Shown here: piece after piece, positions 25,146 to 35,000 of the stretch | How positions within the stretch are numbered: position 1 is the first letter of the stretch | How the letters are laid out: every line of letters begins with the position of its first letter | From: Abyssalbus ytuae | GTDB taxonomy: Bacteria; Bacteroidota; Bacteroidia; Flavobacteriales; Flavobacteriaceae | Assembly: GCF_022807975.1 (NCBI RefSeq) | Contig: NZ_CP094358.1 | Coordinates: 2,046,001 to 2,110,000, forward strand | Direction of reading: 5' to 3' | Length of the DNA stretch: 64,000 nt | Notes under the pieces: model-generated | What the model was told of the DNA's origin: nothing | Seen by the model: the letters and a program-made list of their open reading frames with translations, nothing else | Databases searched by the model: none | Made by a program: the position numbers and the translations under genes

Positions 25146-26699
25146 TTAGTTTTCTTTTCTTATCTCAAAACTGATTTGTTCAATATTCTTTAATTTTTCA
25201 TATTGGGCAGATGTAATTCCAGAATTAGAAAAAGGTATTTGATTATCTTGAGTACTGTATAAAACAAAGTTGTGTTTATTACTTTGAAGGTTTGAGATAT
25301 TTTCACTTTGTATTAGCTTTTGAAACCACAATCTAAACGATCTTATATCATCGTCATCATAAAATAATATTTCCTCAGGAGGATTACCCGCTCTTTTTAA
25401 ATAATATTTTTTATTGTCTCCTTTGAAAGTAACTTTTAGCTTATATAGATTGTGGCAAAATTCGCTTTTAGGAATGATAATTTGATTCTGGTTGTTTTTT
25501 TTGTCAAAACTATAATATATTACATTATCATCCCATTCAAGAGAATTTCTGCCTTTTTTGTCATTTTTAACCGCTCTAATTGCTCCCTCATAATCTATAT
25601 CTAAAGTAATTTCCGATGATATATAACAAGGCGAATATTGTAGTCTTTTTTCAGTTATAGTAATGTCATCAACCTTATTTATAGAGCCATCTTTTTTAAA
25701 TAGATTAGAGAAAGCACTTATTCTCTTGGTGTCCAAAAAAAGTTTTTCATTTTTAATCTTGAAGGTTGCTGTGATAACAACGTTTTCAGAGATATCAGAT
25801 AATGGACTACCTCTTTGGCTCAAGATAAATGAGTTTGGAGTGAAAGAGAACCCAGTTTTTATCTTCTTATATTTTATGGCCAAATTTTCTTTTATACTTT
25901 CGACGTTGGCATAAGCGACTTCACCACTTGCACTTAGACTTTGGGCAGATGTTTTTTTGTTATTCTTGGTTGAAGTATTAGATTTAGTATATTTATTTGT
26001 ATTCTTGATTGTTCCAATTAAATTTCCATTTTCATCATATGCATTTTGGATGTCTTCGTAGTCATAAGTTGGGTTAGATATTTGTGAAAATGAACGAGAA
26101 TCTTCAACAGAATTAGATACACCTGCATTTCCGGTCAATTTACTATTAAAGCTTACACTCTGATTCCGTTCCAATGTTCCTAAGTCAATTTCTTCAAACT
26201 GGTTTTCAATTTTATCAATAGAATAAAAATACACATTTGAATTTTCTAAATTAATTTGGGTTGTTAAAAACTCTAGTCTTGTATTAGGGTGCATTAGAGA
26301 TTCATAATTATAATACTTTTTAATGTTTGAGAATAATAGCCTTAAGGTTATTTCATTCTGATGTAAATCCTTAATGATGTTATTTTTCTTTGGAGACTGT
26401 ACAATTGAAAGGTCCGTATTAATGGCTTTAATAATTTCATCAGTATTTTTTGCCTTTCCACCAATAACTTCCAAGTACTTATGTGGTACTGAATCTCTAA
26501 GATCAAAGAATGTTTTTGGTTTTTCTGATTCTTTCTTCTTTTTTGGTGGCATAGGTATAGCACTTACATTTACTTCAATAGCCTTTTCTGGCGTAGTAAG
26601 TTTTTTGTATTCATAGTTGCCCCTATCATGATTTGTGAATTTGGTGTTAACACATGAAGTGATAAATAAAGCTAATATTAACAGGAATGATGGTTTCAT
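25146..26699 (-). CDS. Large lipoprotein of unknown function
   Basis: 517 residues beginning MKPSFLLILALFITSCVNT, a clear lipoprotein signal (lipobox ITSC, Cys16). The mature part is polar and Asn/Ser/Lys-rich, with a low-complexity stretch near 190-260 (NKYTKSNTSTKNNKKTSAQS). I see no recognisable catalytic motif. It starts 4 bp after the 175-residue gene's stop and is on the same strand as the 145-residue gene, so 27735-25146 is probably one three-gene operon. Function unknown; envelope location is the only firm inference. Confidence 0.7.
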   Translation of the reverse strand: MKPSFLLILALFITSCVNTKFTNHDRGNYEYKKLTTPEKAIEVNVSAIPMPPKKKKESEKPKTFFDLRDSVPHKYLEVIGGKAKNTDEIIKAINTDLSIVQSPKKNNIIKDLHQNEITLRLLFSNIKKYYNYESLMHPNTRLEFLTTQINLENSNVYFYSIDKIENQFEEIDLGTLERNQSVSFNSKLTGNAGVSNSVEDSRSFSQISNPTYDYEDIQNAYDENGNLIGTIKNTNKYTKSNTSTKNNKKTSAQSLSASGEVAYANVESIKENLAIKYKKIKTGFSFTPNSFILSQRGSPLSDISENVVITATFKIKNEKLFLDTKRISAFSNLFKKDGSINKVDDITITEKRLQYSPCYISSEITLDIDYEGAIRAVKNDKKGRNSLEWDDNVIYYSFDKKNNQNQIIIPKSEFCHNLYKLKVTFKGDNKKYYLKRAGNPPEEILFYDDDDIRSFRLWFQKLIQSENISNLQSNKHNFVLYSTQDNQIPFSNSGITSAQYEKLKNIEQISFEIRKEN

Positions 26700-26703
26700 G
26701 AGT

Positions 26704-27231
26704 TTAGTATTTTTTTATTAATTTAAAAACAGTGTGTGGTAATGGTTCTAATGTTCCACTTTCACACCCCCGCATTACTTGTTCCACAAATTGACCTACA
26801 AATTTTTCTTCTAATGGCCACCCATTACAATCCAAGTAATCATTATTAACTGAATAGTAATATGTTCCATATGGAATTTCTATCTCATCACCTTCAGATA
26901 ATTCATCTATTAGAAACTTTGTTGTTATGTAGTCATCGGGTATAGGAAAATGGTTAGCAAACGTCAAAAAAGTTCTTGCAGACCCCATGTGTTCTAAAAT
27001 ATTTCTAAGTTCACTTTTTATATATTTTAGACTGTAATTTTTATTATAAAATAATTTAGCTTGAATTCTATCACTTTGAAGTTCAAGAGTTCCAGTTATA
27101 GTTTTTTCTAATTGTGTATTTTCGAAAGTAAACTTTCCCTTACTTATATTTCTGTCAATCCAATCAAACTTAATGTTTGTTTTAGATTCTAATTTTTGTA
27201 TAAATTGATCTAGGTAATTTTTACTTGTCAT
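26704..27231 (-). CDS. Protein of unknown function (175 aa)
   Basis: 175 residues, no signal peptide and no membrane helix; mixed alpha/beta by eye (FKLIKKY end, several YYYSVNNDYLDCNGWPLEEKF-like strand regions). I do not recognise the family. It lies between the small membrane protein and the lipoprotein, separated from the latter by only 4 bp. A cytoplasmic partner of the lipoprotein is possible. Confidence 0.65.
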   Translation of the reverse strand: MTSKNYLDQFIQKLESKTNIKFDWIDRNISKGKFTFENTQLEKTITGTLELQSDRIQAKLFYNKNYSLKYIKSELRNILEHMGSARTFLTFANHFPIPDDYITTKFLIDELSEGDEIEIPYGTYYYSVNNDYLDCNGWPLEEKFVGQFVEQVMRGCESGTLEPLPHTVFKLIKKY

Positions 27232-27297
27232 TATTATTTATTTAAGGTAACTATATATCTGTTTACACTAAAGCAAGAGAATGTTCTTTATAAAGTT

Positions 27298-27735
27298 TTA
27301 ACTATCAGATGGTTTTGGAACTAATAATCCGGCAAGAGCTCCGATAGATGCCGACGCAATCATCACAAAAAAATTATTGACATCTTTTTCAACTAATTCT
27401 TTTGTTTTTGAACCTGTGGTTGAATCAACGATTTCGTTATATTCATAAGGAAACACACTAAAAGCAGCAAATATTATAGATAGTAATAAAGCTCCTCCAA
27501 CTATGTAGACAACTCCCATAAATATTTTCTTATCCCAAATGGGAGGCCTATCATTTTTGGCTTTATCTTTTAAAATGGCAATTTGCTCCTCTGTAAAACT
27601 ATTCCTGATAGTTTCATCGCGTTCAATTGAAGAAATAAACTTTTCTGATGTGTTCATATCATTGATTTTTAATTGGTTGTCAAGTATTGGTGAATAGAAA
27701 TTAATTTTATCTGCTTTAGAAATAATAATACTCAA
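27298..27735 (-). CDS. Small membrane protein of unknown function
   Basis: Up to 145 residues; the second Met at 27657 (MNTSEKFISSIERDETIRNSF) is a good alternative start giving 119. Two predicted membrane helices (GVVYIVGGALLLSIIFAAFSVF and FFVMIASASIGALAGLLVP) flank a short polar loop. The N-terminus is acidic and charged. The longer start reaches up to the edge of the reiterated spacer block. It is the first gene of the three-gene unit. Inner-membrane location likely; function unknown. Confidence 0.65.
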   Translation of the reverse strand: MSIIISKADKINFYSPILDNQLKINDMNTSEKFISSIERDETIRNSFTEEQIAILKDKAKNDRPPIWDKKIFMGVVYIVGGALLLSIIFAAFSVFPYEYNEIVDSTTGSKTKELVEKDVNNFFVMIASASIGALAGLLVPKPSDS

Positions 27736-27880
27736 AAGGAAAGGGAAACCTGCTGCAGTTTGTTATTCCAAAACTACTTCCAAACCAACCACAAAAAAAT
27801 ACCCATTCAAGGGTATATTTATGAAAATCTGCATGTTAAACAGGATTTTTAGAAATAGCATTTACTTTCTCAAGCCCTCT
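27736..27880. repeat. Reiterated spacer block, copy 2, with regulator-tail remnant
   Basis: Bases 27736-27798 match copy 1 at 24766. A minus-strand terminator follows (27799-27816, ATACCC-attcaa-GGGTAT). At 27850-27880 the minus strand reads A-stop-E-S-K-C-Y-F-stop, an eroded version of the last eight codons of the response regulator (ALESKYDF-stop). Further right, AAACTAAGAAAAATA-type sequence around 27907 echoes that near 25064, so the copied segment is longer than the tail alone. Confidence 0.7.
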
Positions 27881-27968
27881 GTTTCAGTGCAAATTTTTTG
27901 TGCTGTAAAAACTAAGAAAAATAAAAAGATATGCTAGCATGGAAAGAATTTCCGCGCTAGCTGGAATA

Positions 27969-28559
27969 TTAAACTCTTCTCCATTTACCACAAGTTGCTC
28001 TCGATTTAAATCCTACAGAGAAATTTGCAGCTTGTTGAATTCCTTTAGAAATCAAACATGTTTTAAAACTTGATAAGAATGCTGATGTTGCCGCCCCAAT
28101 GTTGCCTGTGAGTAATAACGGAATGGAAGGAATTAAGGCAGTTTTAGCACAATCTTTAATTATTTTTTCTATGTCAATTGGTAATGTATCTCCACCACTG
28201 TAAACAATTCTCAAATACCATGCTCGCTTGCAAGTTCTAGTCCATACACATGGATATGGTATTTTTGTCCTTCCATCCAAAGGAATATCTACCCATTTAT
28301 AACATGTTTTAGTTTTAAATTCTGGCCAATTGCCAATAGTTACTACATGAATTTCCCATGTTCTACCTTTTGGGTTTTTTGAATTATGTACGGTATCAAT
28401 ATCAATATTTATATCAGGAATAATTTCTAAAGATCTTAATTCCGTATTGATATTTGTTGACTCAGATATTATTTTATCAATCTCTGAATTGGATAAGTTT
28501 TTCACTTCTAATTCAGTATTTGTATCATACATGAATTCAATTTTAATTTTTTCTTTCAT
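27969..28559 (-). CDS. Cys-rich protein, paralogue of the gene at 24079
   Basis: 196 residues, family unknown. N-terminal half acidic; then KTKTCYKWVDIP, PYPCVWTRTCKRAWYLRIVYSG, PIDIEKIIKDCAKTALI, a hydrophobic Gly/Ala segment (LLLTGNIGAATSAFLSSF), KTCLISKG and a TCGKW tail. Alignment by eye with the 172-residue protein keeps the Cys before the aromatic strand, the D-I-x-x-x-I-x-x-C motif and the CLxSK motif. It is the first gene downstream of the complete response regulator and its terminator, and has its own upstream spacer of about 110 bp. Confidence 0.7.
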   Translation of the reverse strand: MKEKIKIEFMYDTNTELEVKNLSNSEIDKIISESTNINTELRSLEIIPDINIDIDTVHNSKNPKGRTWEIHVVTIGNWPEFKTKTCYKWVDIPLDGRTKIPYPCVWTRTCKRAWYLRIVYSGGDTLPIDIEKIIKDCAKTALIPSIPLLLTGNIGAATSAFLSSFKTCLISKGIQQAANFSVGFKSRATCGKWRRV

Positions 28560-28609
28560 TACAAGAGTTTTAGAGTTTATATTTAGATTATCAAAAGTAT
28601 CTCTCTACT

Positions 28610-28640
28610 AAGCACAAAAAAATACCCATTCGCGGGTATA
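28610..28640 (-). terminator. Terminator behind the kinase/regulator operon
   Basis: On the minus strand a 6-bp stem (GGGTAT/ATACCC type, 28622-28639) with TCGCGG-type loop is followed by T7. It lies 35 bp past the stop of the response regulator at 28674 and is the complete, in-place version of the element copied at 24831 and 27799. Confidence 0.75.
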
Positions 28641-28673
28641 TTTATGGTAATCAGTAGGTTAATGTATATTTTT

Positions 28674-29294
28674 TTAGAAATCGTATTTACTTTCCAAAGC
28701 ATAGCGAAGCAGTTCGCCGGCGCCTTTAAGGTTAAGTTTCCGGATCATGTTTTTGCGGTGGGTTTCTACGGTGGTTTTGCCGATAAATAAGATGTCGGCA
28801 ATTTCCTGGTTGGTCTTTCCCTTTGCAACCAGTTTTAAAATTTCCTTTTGCCGTTGGGTGAGGACAGGTTTATTTTCTGTTTTCACCTGATTAAAGGCTC
28901 CTAAGGAAATATTAGGGTCGTAATAATTTTGTCCGTTATACACATTTCTAATGGCTGCCAAGAGTTCTTTTAAACTGGAGTTTTTAAGAATATAGCCCTT
29001 AGCCCCTGCCTGCAGCATTTGCTGAACGGCATCGTCCTGGTCGAACATGGTAAAGGCAATAATCTTTATTTCGGGATGTGCCTTCAGAATTTTGGAAGTG
29101 GCTTCAATCCCATCCATCACCGGCATACGGATATCCGTAATAATCACGTGGGGCCTTTTCCTCTCCACGAGTTCACATAATTCCTGTCCGTTATTAGCCG
29201 AGCCCAAAAACTCAATGTCCTCTTCATATTCTATAAAGAGTTTAAAACCGTCTATAAGGGCATTATGATCTTCTGCAATGACAAGTCGTATCAT
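28674..29294 (-). CDS. NarL-type response regulator
   Basis: 206 residues. Receiver domain with VIAEDH at the start, phospho-acceptor Asp54 in ITDIRMPVMDGIEA, and Lys in GYILKNSS; LuxR-type helix-turn-helix in LTQRQKEILKLVAKGKTNQEIADILFIGKTTVETHRKNMIRKL. Its first codon overlaps the kinase stop by 4 bp, so the two are a coupled two-component system. Fragments of its 3' end recur at 24882 and about 27850. Its probable targets are the neighbouring genes, which would need testing. Confidence 0.93.
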   Translation of the reverse strand: MIRLVIAEDHNALIDGFKLFIEYEEDIEFLGSANNGQELCELVERKRPHVIITDIRMPVMDGIEATSKILKAHPEIKIIAFTMFDQDDAVQQMLQAGAKGYILKNSSLKELLAAIRNVYNGQNYYDPNISLGAFNQVKTENKPVLTQRQKEILKLVAKGKTNQEIADILFIGKTTVETHRKNMIRKLNLKGAGELLRYALESKYDF

Positions 29295-31156
29295 GTTAAG
29301 GGTATATCAATAATTACTGTGGTTCCTTTGCCGGGGACAGACTCTATATTTACTTCTCCCCCGATATGCTCTATCCGTCTTTGAATGGAATGTAGTCCCA
29401 TGCCTTCTTTAGGCTTAATCTTTGCAGGTTCGAAACCCACTCCATTGTCTTCCACCATCAAATTAAGGGAATCCTCGTGATGGGTGAGATGAATGGTAGC
29501 TTCCGTGGCCTGTGCATGCCGAATCACATTCGTGATGAGCTCCTGGGTGATCCTGAACAGCGAAATTTCCAGGGAATTATCCAGCCGTTCTTCCATGCCG
29601 TCATCTATAACCTCAATAACCAGTTTATTTGCCACAGACACTTTGGAAGCAAAGTTTTGGATGGCCGGTACCAGGCCTTCACTGGCTTTTACCCCGGCAT
29701 TTTTTGCATGGGCTATACTGCGCACTTTTTGATAAGCTTCTTCAATAAGGTCGTCTGTTTTTTTAAGTAAATTATCTTCCTGATCGCGCAGGCGGTCTTT
29801 TTTTACTTTCAGGTTTTGAAAGTGTAATTTTAAAGTGGCCAGTATACTTCCGAGATTATCATGTAAATCCATAGCAATGCGTTTACGTTCTTTTTCCTGT
29901 CCTTCGATCATGGCATCAATTCCCAGGAGTTCTTGTTCTTTCAGGAGTTGTTCTATTTGTTGGGACTGGAGTTGTTTTTCAATTTCAATGATCTTTTTCT
30001 TTTTCTTTAGGTTTTTAACACTAAGCACTGAAATTAAACCTATAATTGCCAAAACTACCAAAGAACCCCATAAAAGATTCCTATTTAATATTCGCCTACG
30101 TTCAGACTCCGATCTTGCTTTTTCAGCCTCCAACGTCCTGAACATGGTTAAATTGGTATTTTGTGAAGCTAGCTGTACACTGTCTGAGTATTGGACATAT
30201 TTTTCAAGATATTTGTATGCGCTATCTGTTTTTTTGAGATTGTAGAAATCATATGAAAGCCATTTATACAAATTTCTCTTTTGATTGAATTTATATTTTT
30301 TTACATCAATAGTGTCGGCATTTTTCATCCAATACACAGAACTATCGAAGTCCCCATTTACCCTGTTAAAGGTAGCCCTGTTTATATTAGCTGTAAATAT
30401 TCGGTCTTCATCATGAGAGTTATCGGCCAACTCAAGATTCTTATTTAAGTAATAGAGAGCAGAGTCTTTTTTGTCGGAATTAAATGTGTAATACAAGCCA
30501 TAGTATTCATTGATGATTCCGTTCTTTTTACTATCGTTAAAAGTTTTGTTTAGGTTGCGGGCTTCATGCATGGATGACATGAAATCATTCTTTTTTTCGG
30601 CAGAAAAGCTAGACGCAGCATAACCAAAGTGAGCGTTAATAAGATACGAGGTGTCCTTAAGCCTTATGCTGTTTTTATAAAGTTCATCCAAATAGGATTT
30701 TCCATCATAATTCAAATGTTCCTGAGACAGAAAGATATAATGAAGGTCATAATTGATGCGGTTACTTTCTTTTTCCAAACCTTCATCCTTGAAAAGCTGT
30801 TTTGCTCTTAGTTTTAACGAGACTGCTTTATCTTCCAGATTCATATGGCCATAAAGTTTACCCAACTCATTTAGAAAGTATGCTTTGTAATGAGAAGTGA
30901 GTTTAAGAGAATCAACTTTAAGTAAATGAAACAAGCTCGAATCGGCTTTATTTTTCTCCAAATAGTATTTGCCTAACCAATAGTTGTATTCATTGACATT
31001 CTTGTTTAAATAAAGAGAATCAATTTTAAATTTAACCGATGAATAATGTTTTAAATCTAAAAGACTGTCAATGTATTTGTTTTGTGATTGAACGGTAAAA
31101 CACATCAGGAGAAACCATATGAATAAAGTGGGGTTTTTGAAAAAATTATTTTTCAT
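29291..31156 (-). CDS. Sensor histidine kinase with periplasmic TPR domain
   Basis: 621 residues. Signal peptide (MKNNFFKNPTLFIWFLLMCFTVQSQ), a periplasmic helical-repeat sensor of about 320 residues (TPR-like, YYLEKNKADSSLFHL, YWLGKYYLEKNKA), one membrane helix near 365 (LLWGSLVVLAIIGLISVLSV), a coiled coil, then HisKA_3 with the phospho-His in ERKRIAMDLHDNLGSILA (about 431) and the ATPase with ELITNVIRHAQA, DNGVGFE and GMGLHSI. NarL-class kinases of this layout sense periplasmic signals. It is coupled to the response regulator by a 4-bp overlap and to the 163-residue gene upstream by 2 bp. Confidence 0.9.
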   Translation of the reverse strand: MKNNFFKNPTLFIWFLLMCFTVQSQNKYIDSLLDLKHYSSVKFKIDSLYLNKNVNEYNYWLGKYYLEKNKADSSLFHLLKVDSLKLTSHYKAYFLNELGKLYGHMNLEDKAVSLKLRAKQLFKDEGLEKESNRINYDLHYIFLSQEHLNYDGKSYLDELYKNSIRLKDTSYLINAHFGYAASSFSAEKKNDFMSSMHEARNLNKTFNDSKKNGIINEYYGLYYTFNSDKKDSALYYLNKNLELADNSHDEDRIFTANINRATFNRVNGDFDSSVYWMKNADTIDVKKYKFNQKRNLYKWLSYDFYNLKKTDSAYKYLEKYVQYSDSVQLASQNTNLTMFRTLEAEKARSESERRRILNRNLLWGSLVVLAIIGLISVLSVKNLKKKKKIIEIEKQLQSQQIEQLLKEQELLGIDAMIEGQEKERKRIAMDLHDNLGSILATLKLHFQNLKVKKDRLRDQEDNLLKKTDDLIEEAYQKVRSIAHAKNAGVKASEGLVPAIQNFASKVSVANKLVIEVIDDGMEERLDNSLEISLFRITQELITNVIRHAQATEATIHLTHHEDSLNLMVEDNGVGFEPAKIKPKEGMGLHSIQRRIEHIGGEVNIESVPGKGTTVIIDIPLT

Positions 31157-31158
31157 TA

Positions 31159-31650
31159 CTAACCAGGACTTAAAATCCCTCCCTTAACAATTAAAGGAGC
31201 AGCTTCAACACCACTGTTCAGAGTCTCTTCCACTAGCGGATTTATCGTAGAAAACAAAAGGGTTTCACTTAAATAATCTATTGGCAGACTATTTATTTTT
31301 GCTGCAATTAAATTTAAAATGCTTTCATTAAATTTAATATCTTCTTCATGGACTACAATTACTGCAATGTTTTCTGTAGTATCTTGATTGAAATATTCAT
31401 TAAAAACTTGGGTCGAAAAAATATTTTTATAAGGTTTGGAAGTAAACACATCTCTATTAGTGGGATGAAAGTGTCTTAACTGAACCAAAATTATAGGCAA
31501 CACCGAATTTATTTTATATATTTTATATATTTGGAATTCAAACTTTTCGGAAATATTTCCATGATTCAAATTTATTTCAGGAACTAGAATGTTCATAAAA
31601 AACAAATTGTTTTTTAAGTAATATTTACCTTGTAAATAAAAAGTATTCAT
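31159..31650 (-). CDS. Protein of unknown function upstream of the kinase
   Basis: Up to 163 residues; the Met at 31596 (MNILVPEINLN, 145 residues) is an equally good start. No signal peptide or clear membrane helix. Mixed alpha/beta composition, ending EAAPLIVKGGILSPG. The stop is 2 bp before the kinase start, so it is the first gene of a three-gene signalling operon. It may supply a signal or assist the kinase; no family is recognised. Confidence 0.6.
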   Translation of the reverse strand: MNTFYLQGKYYLKNNLFFMNILVPEINLNHGNISEKFEFQIYKIYKINSVLPIILVQLRHFHPTNRDVFTSKPYKNIFSTQVFNEYFNQDTTENIAVIVVHEEDIKFNESILNLIAAKINSLPIDYLSETLLFSTINPLVEETLNSGVEAAPLIVKGGILSPG

Positions 31651-32012
31651 CTTAATAATTTTTAAAAATTTATATAATTCAAAGTTATTTGTATTAAGAA
31701 ATTATAACGATCCCCATTCATGGGTATATTTCAATGCACTGAGAGAGATAAAACATCAAGTTTTAAACTGCTCATAATGAAAGAATTAGATTGTTAAAGT
31801 TAAAAGATTAATAATTTTAAGTTAAAGAGGGAAAACGCCCTTTTATAAAAGGGGAAAAGTCCCTTTTGTGATTAAATTAGAATGGTTATTTAAAGAAGAA
31901 ATGTTTTTAGAATTTGAGGAGTTCCCTCATTGAAAATGACACTTCACTCATTATGGTTTTTAATTTTTATGGTTTAGCAGGAGATTTACTTAAATATTAA
32001 AAACCACCAACC
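31651..32012. other. Divergent regulatory spacer
   Basis: A 360-bp gap between the minus-strand signalling operon and the plus-strand VIT gene. It contains a partial copy of the regulator-associated hairpin (CCCAT-tc-ATGGG at 31712-31724) and the alternative-hairpin segment listed at 31838. No open frame is credible. Confidence 0.5.
31838..31868 (+). promoter_or_regulatory. Two overlapping, mutually exclusive hairpins
   Basis: CCCTTTT (31838-31844), AAAAGGGG (31847-31854) and CCCTTTT (31861-31867) can pair as arm 1 with arm 2 or arm 2 with arm 3, but not both. The first pairing is also part of the 16-bp palindrome 31838-31853. This is the layout of a leader switch (attenuator, RNA thermometer or protein site). 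It lies 145 bp before the VIT gene. There is no T-run of terminator length after the second hairpin (TTTTGTG), so transcriptional attenuation is doubtful. Confidence 0.35.
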
Positions 32013-35000
32013 ATGAAAAAAATTATACTCTTCTTTTTTATAGCTTTAAATACAGCAAACTTCTTTTCTCAAGAAACCCCAAAGGTTGTCCTTAAGGATT
32101 CCACCAGTTTAAGGCTTACCCATTTAAAAATTAAGGTAGAAATCACCGGCAATTTTGCAACCACTACCTATGATATGAAGTTTTTTAATGAGCCAGACAG
32201 AACCCTGGAAGGTGAATTGGTATTTCCGCTTGGCGAAGGACAAACGGTATCAAAATTTGCAATGGATATAAACGGAAAACTCAGAGATGCTGTAGTTGTG
32301 GAAAAGGAATTGGCCAGAGTGGCTTTTGAAAGTACCGTACGTCAGAATATAGACCCGGCATTACTGGAAAAGGTACAGGGTAACAATTATAAAGCCAGGG
32401 TATATCCCATACTTCCCCACAGTTATAAACATATTGTAATTACCTATGAGCAGGAATTATTTACAACAGGCAATTTTCAAACTTATGAATTGCCCCTGGG
32501 ATTCAACGAAAAGCTGGATGAGTTCTCAGTACAAATGGTGGTGAATGGAGAGGAACACCTTCCCATAATTAAGGGCAAGGATCATAAAAATTTCTTTTTT
32601 ACAAAAAAGGATAATTACTTTTCTGCGGAGGTAGCAAAACAAAATTTTGTTCCGATAAACCCCATTACTGTTCAAATTCCAAACCCTGTAAATACACAAA
32701 CAATCATCACTTATAATGATTATTTCTATTTACACCAGGCTTTAAAACCTGGTTCAAGGTTAAAAACAAAACCCCGGAAAATAACTTTATTATGGGATAC
32801 TTCCTCTTCATTAAAACATCGAAATTTAGAAGAAGAACTAAAGTTACTGGGAAATTATTTTCGCTATTTACAAAATGTTCAGGTACAATTTATTGCATTC
32901 AGTAATGCCATTCATAAAAATGAAATTATGGAGGTAAGTAAGGGTGAGTGGAAAGAAATAGAACAACTTATAAGAAATACGGTTTATGACGGAGGTACTT
33001 CTTTAGATCTGTTTAAGGAACTAAAAATAAAATCGGATGAAACTTTATTGTTTACTGATGGTTTGGACAATTTGGGAAGTTTTACCTCCTATAACAACAG
33101 CGCCCTCTATACCATTAACTCAACAGTTTCCGCAAATCATGAGAACCTTAAAAATATAGCAAACAGATCCGGGGGTAATTACATAAACCTGGTCAGGCTT
33201 AACTATACAGATGCATTAAGAATTTTAAAGCAGGAAACATACCGGTTTTTAGGTATTGAACAGAACGATAAGATCACGGAAGTTTATCCCGGAAAGAACA
33301 CAAATGTAACCACAGATTTTTCCCTAGCCGGGAGGTTTTCCGGTAAGACCTCCATCAACTTACTTTTTGGCTACCAGGGTAAAGTGACCGAAAGAATTAC
33401 CGTGGCTGTAAAAAATACATTGGAAACAAAGCAGGCAAAACGATTATGGGCAAAGAAGAAACTTCAATTCTTAAATGAAGATAAAAAGAATAATAAAGAA
33501 GCGATTATTAATCATGCCCTACAATATCACCTGATTTCGGATTATACCTCCATGTTGATCTTAGACAGAGTGGAAGATTATGTGCGTTATAGAATTGAAC
33601 CTCCCCTGGAGTTTATGGAGGAGTACAAAGAACAGCTTGAAGAAATAGCAGATAATAAAGCAGACAGAGAGGCAGATCTGAATGAAAGAAAAGAATGGTT
33701 GTATGAAGATTATGCAAATATCAGGGAGTGGTATAATACAAAATTTCCGAAAAAAGAAGCAAAAAAGGAAAAGAAGGTACAAACGTCCAATGTAAATTCT
33801 ACAGAACCCCAAACGGAAAATATTGAGCCACCACAAGATAATGTAGAAACTGCTTCGCAAAGAACTAATCCGATTACAGAAACAAGGGTAGTCGTAACCG
33901 ATTCTACAAAAAGAATAATAAGAGGGATAATAGTAGATAATGAAGGGCAACCGTTATCCGGAGTAAATGTACTTGTTAGCGGAACCACTACAGGAACCCT
34001 CACGGATTTTGACGGAAATTTTGAAATAAATGCCACGGGAAATGATGAGTTAGTCTTTTCATATATAGGCTTTGGAACAAAGAGCCAGGTGGTAGGAAAT
34101 TCAAATACTATGAATGTTTCTCTTGAAGAAGACACTCAACATCTTGATGAAGTGGTGATAGTGGGTTATGAAGTTACCAAACAAGCTTCTATTACCGGAT
34201 CTGTGACATCCATAGTTCATGAATCATTGGCTGGCAGAGTTTCTGGCATTCAAGTTACGGGTGCGGCTGGATCAGCTTCATCAGTAAGCCTAAAAGAAAC
34301 CACGCCTTTATATATTATAGACGGGGTAATTTCCAAAGAAAATCCTTTAGAGAAATTCACTTCCGAAGAAATAGAAAACATACAGGTTTACAATGCAGAA
34401 AACGGAACGAAACTTTACGGATCACAAGCATCCGGAGGGTTAATGATTATTACTACTAAAAAAGGAAAAGAAACACACCGGGAAGCGATTGATGAACTGG
34501 AAGAAAAGATCGCAGACAGGATAGAGTTGAAATCATGGAATCCGGAAACACCTTATATTAAAATTCTGCAACAGGCAAAAACTACCGGGGAAGCTTACAA
34601 AAAGTATTTGGAAATAAAGGACGAATATTCCAACAGCCCTTCCTTTTACCTGGATGTTGCCGATTTTTTTGACCGGAAAAAGAGTTCTCAATTAGCTATT
34701 ACAATTCTTACCAACCTTATGGAAACAGAATTGGATAACTATGAGCTTATGAAAGCTTTGGCTTATAAGCTGGAGTATTTTAAACAATACAACCTGGCAG
34801 TGATTGTATATAACAAAGTTTTAGAATTAAGACCCGAAGAACCACAATCATACAGGGATCTGGCTTTGGCTTATGAACAAGCGGGCGAATATCAAAAAAG
34901 CTTTGATTTGTTGTACAAAATATACAGCTGCCAATTGTTAGAAAAAGACGAGGATGAAAGGTTTTATGGAATAGAACACATAGCGTTTGTGGAACTTACA

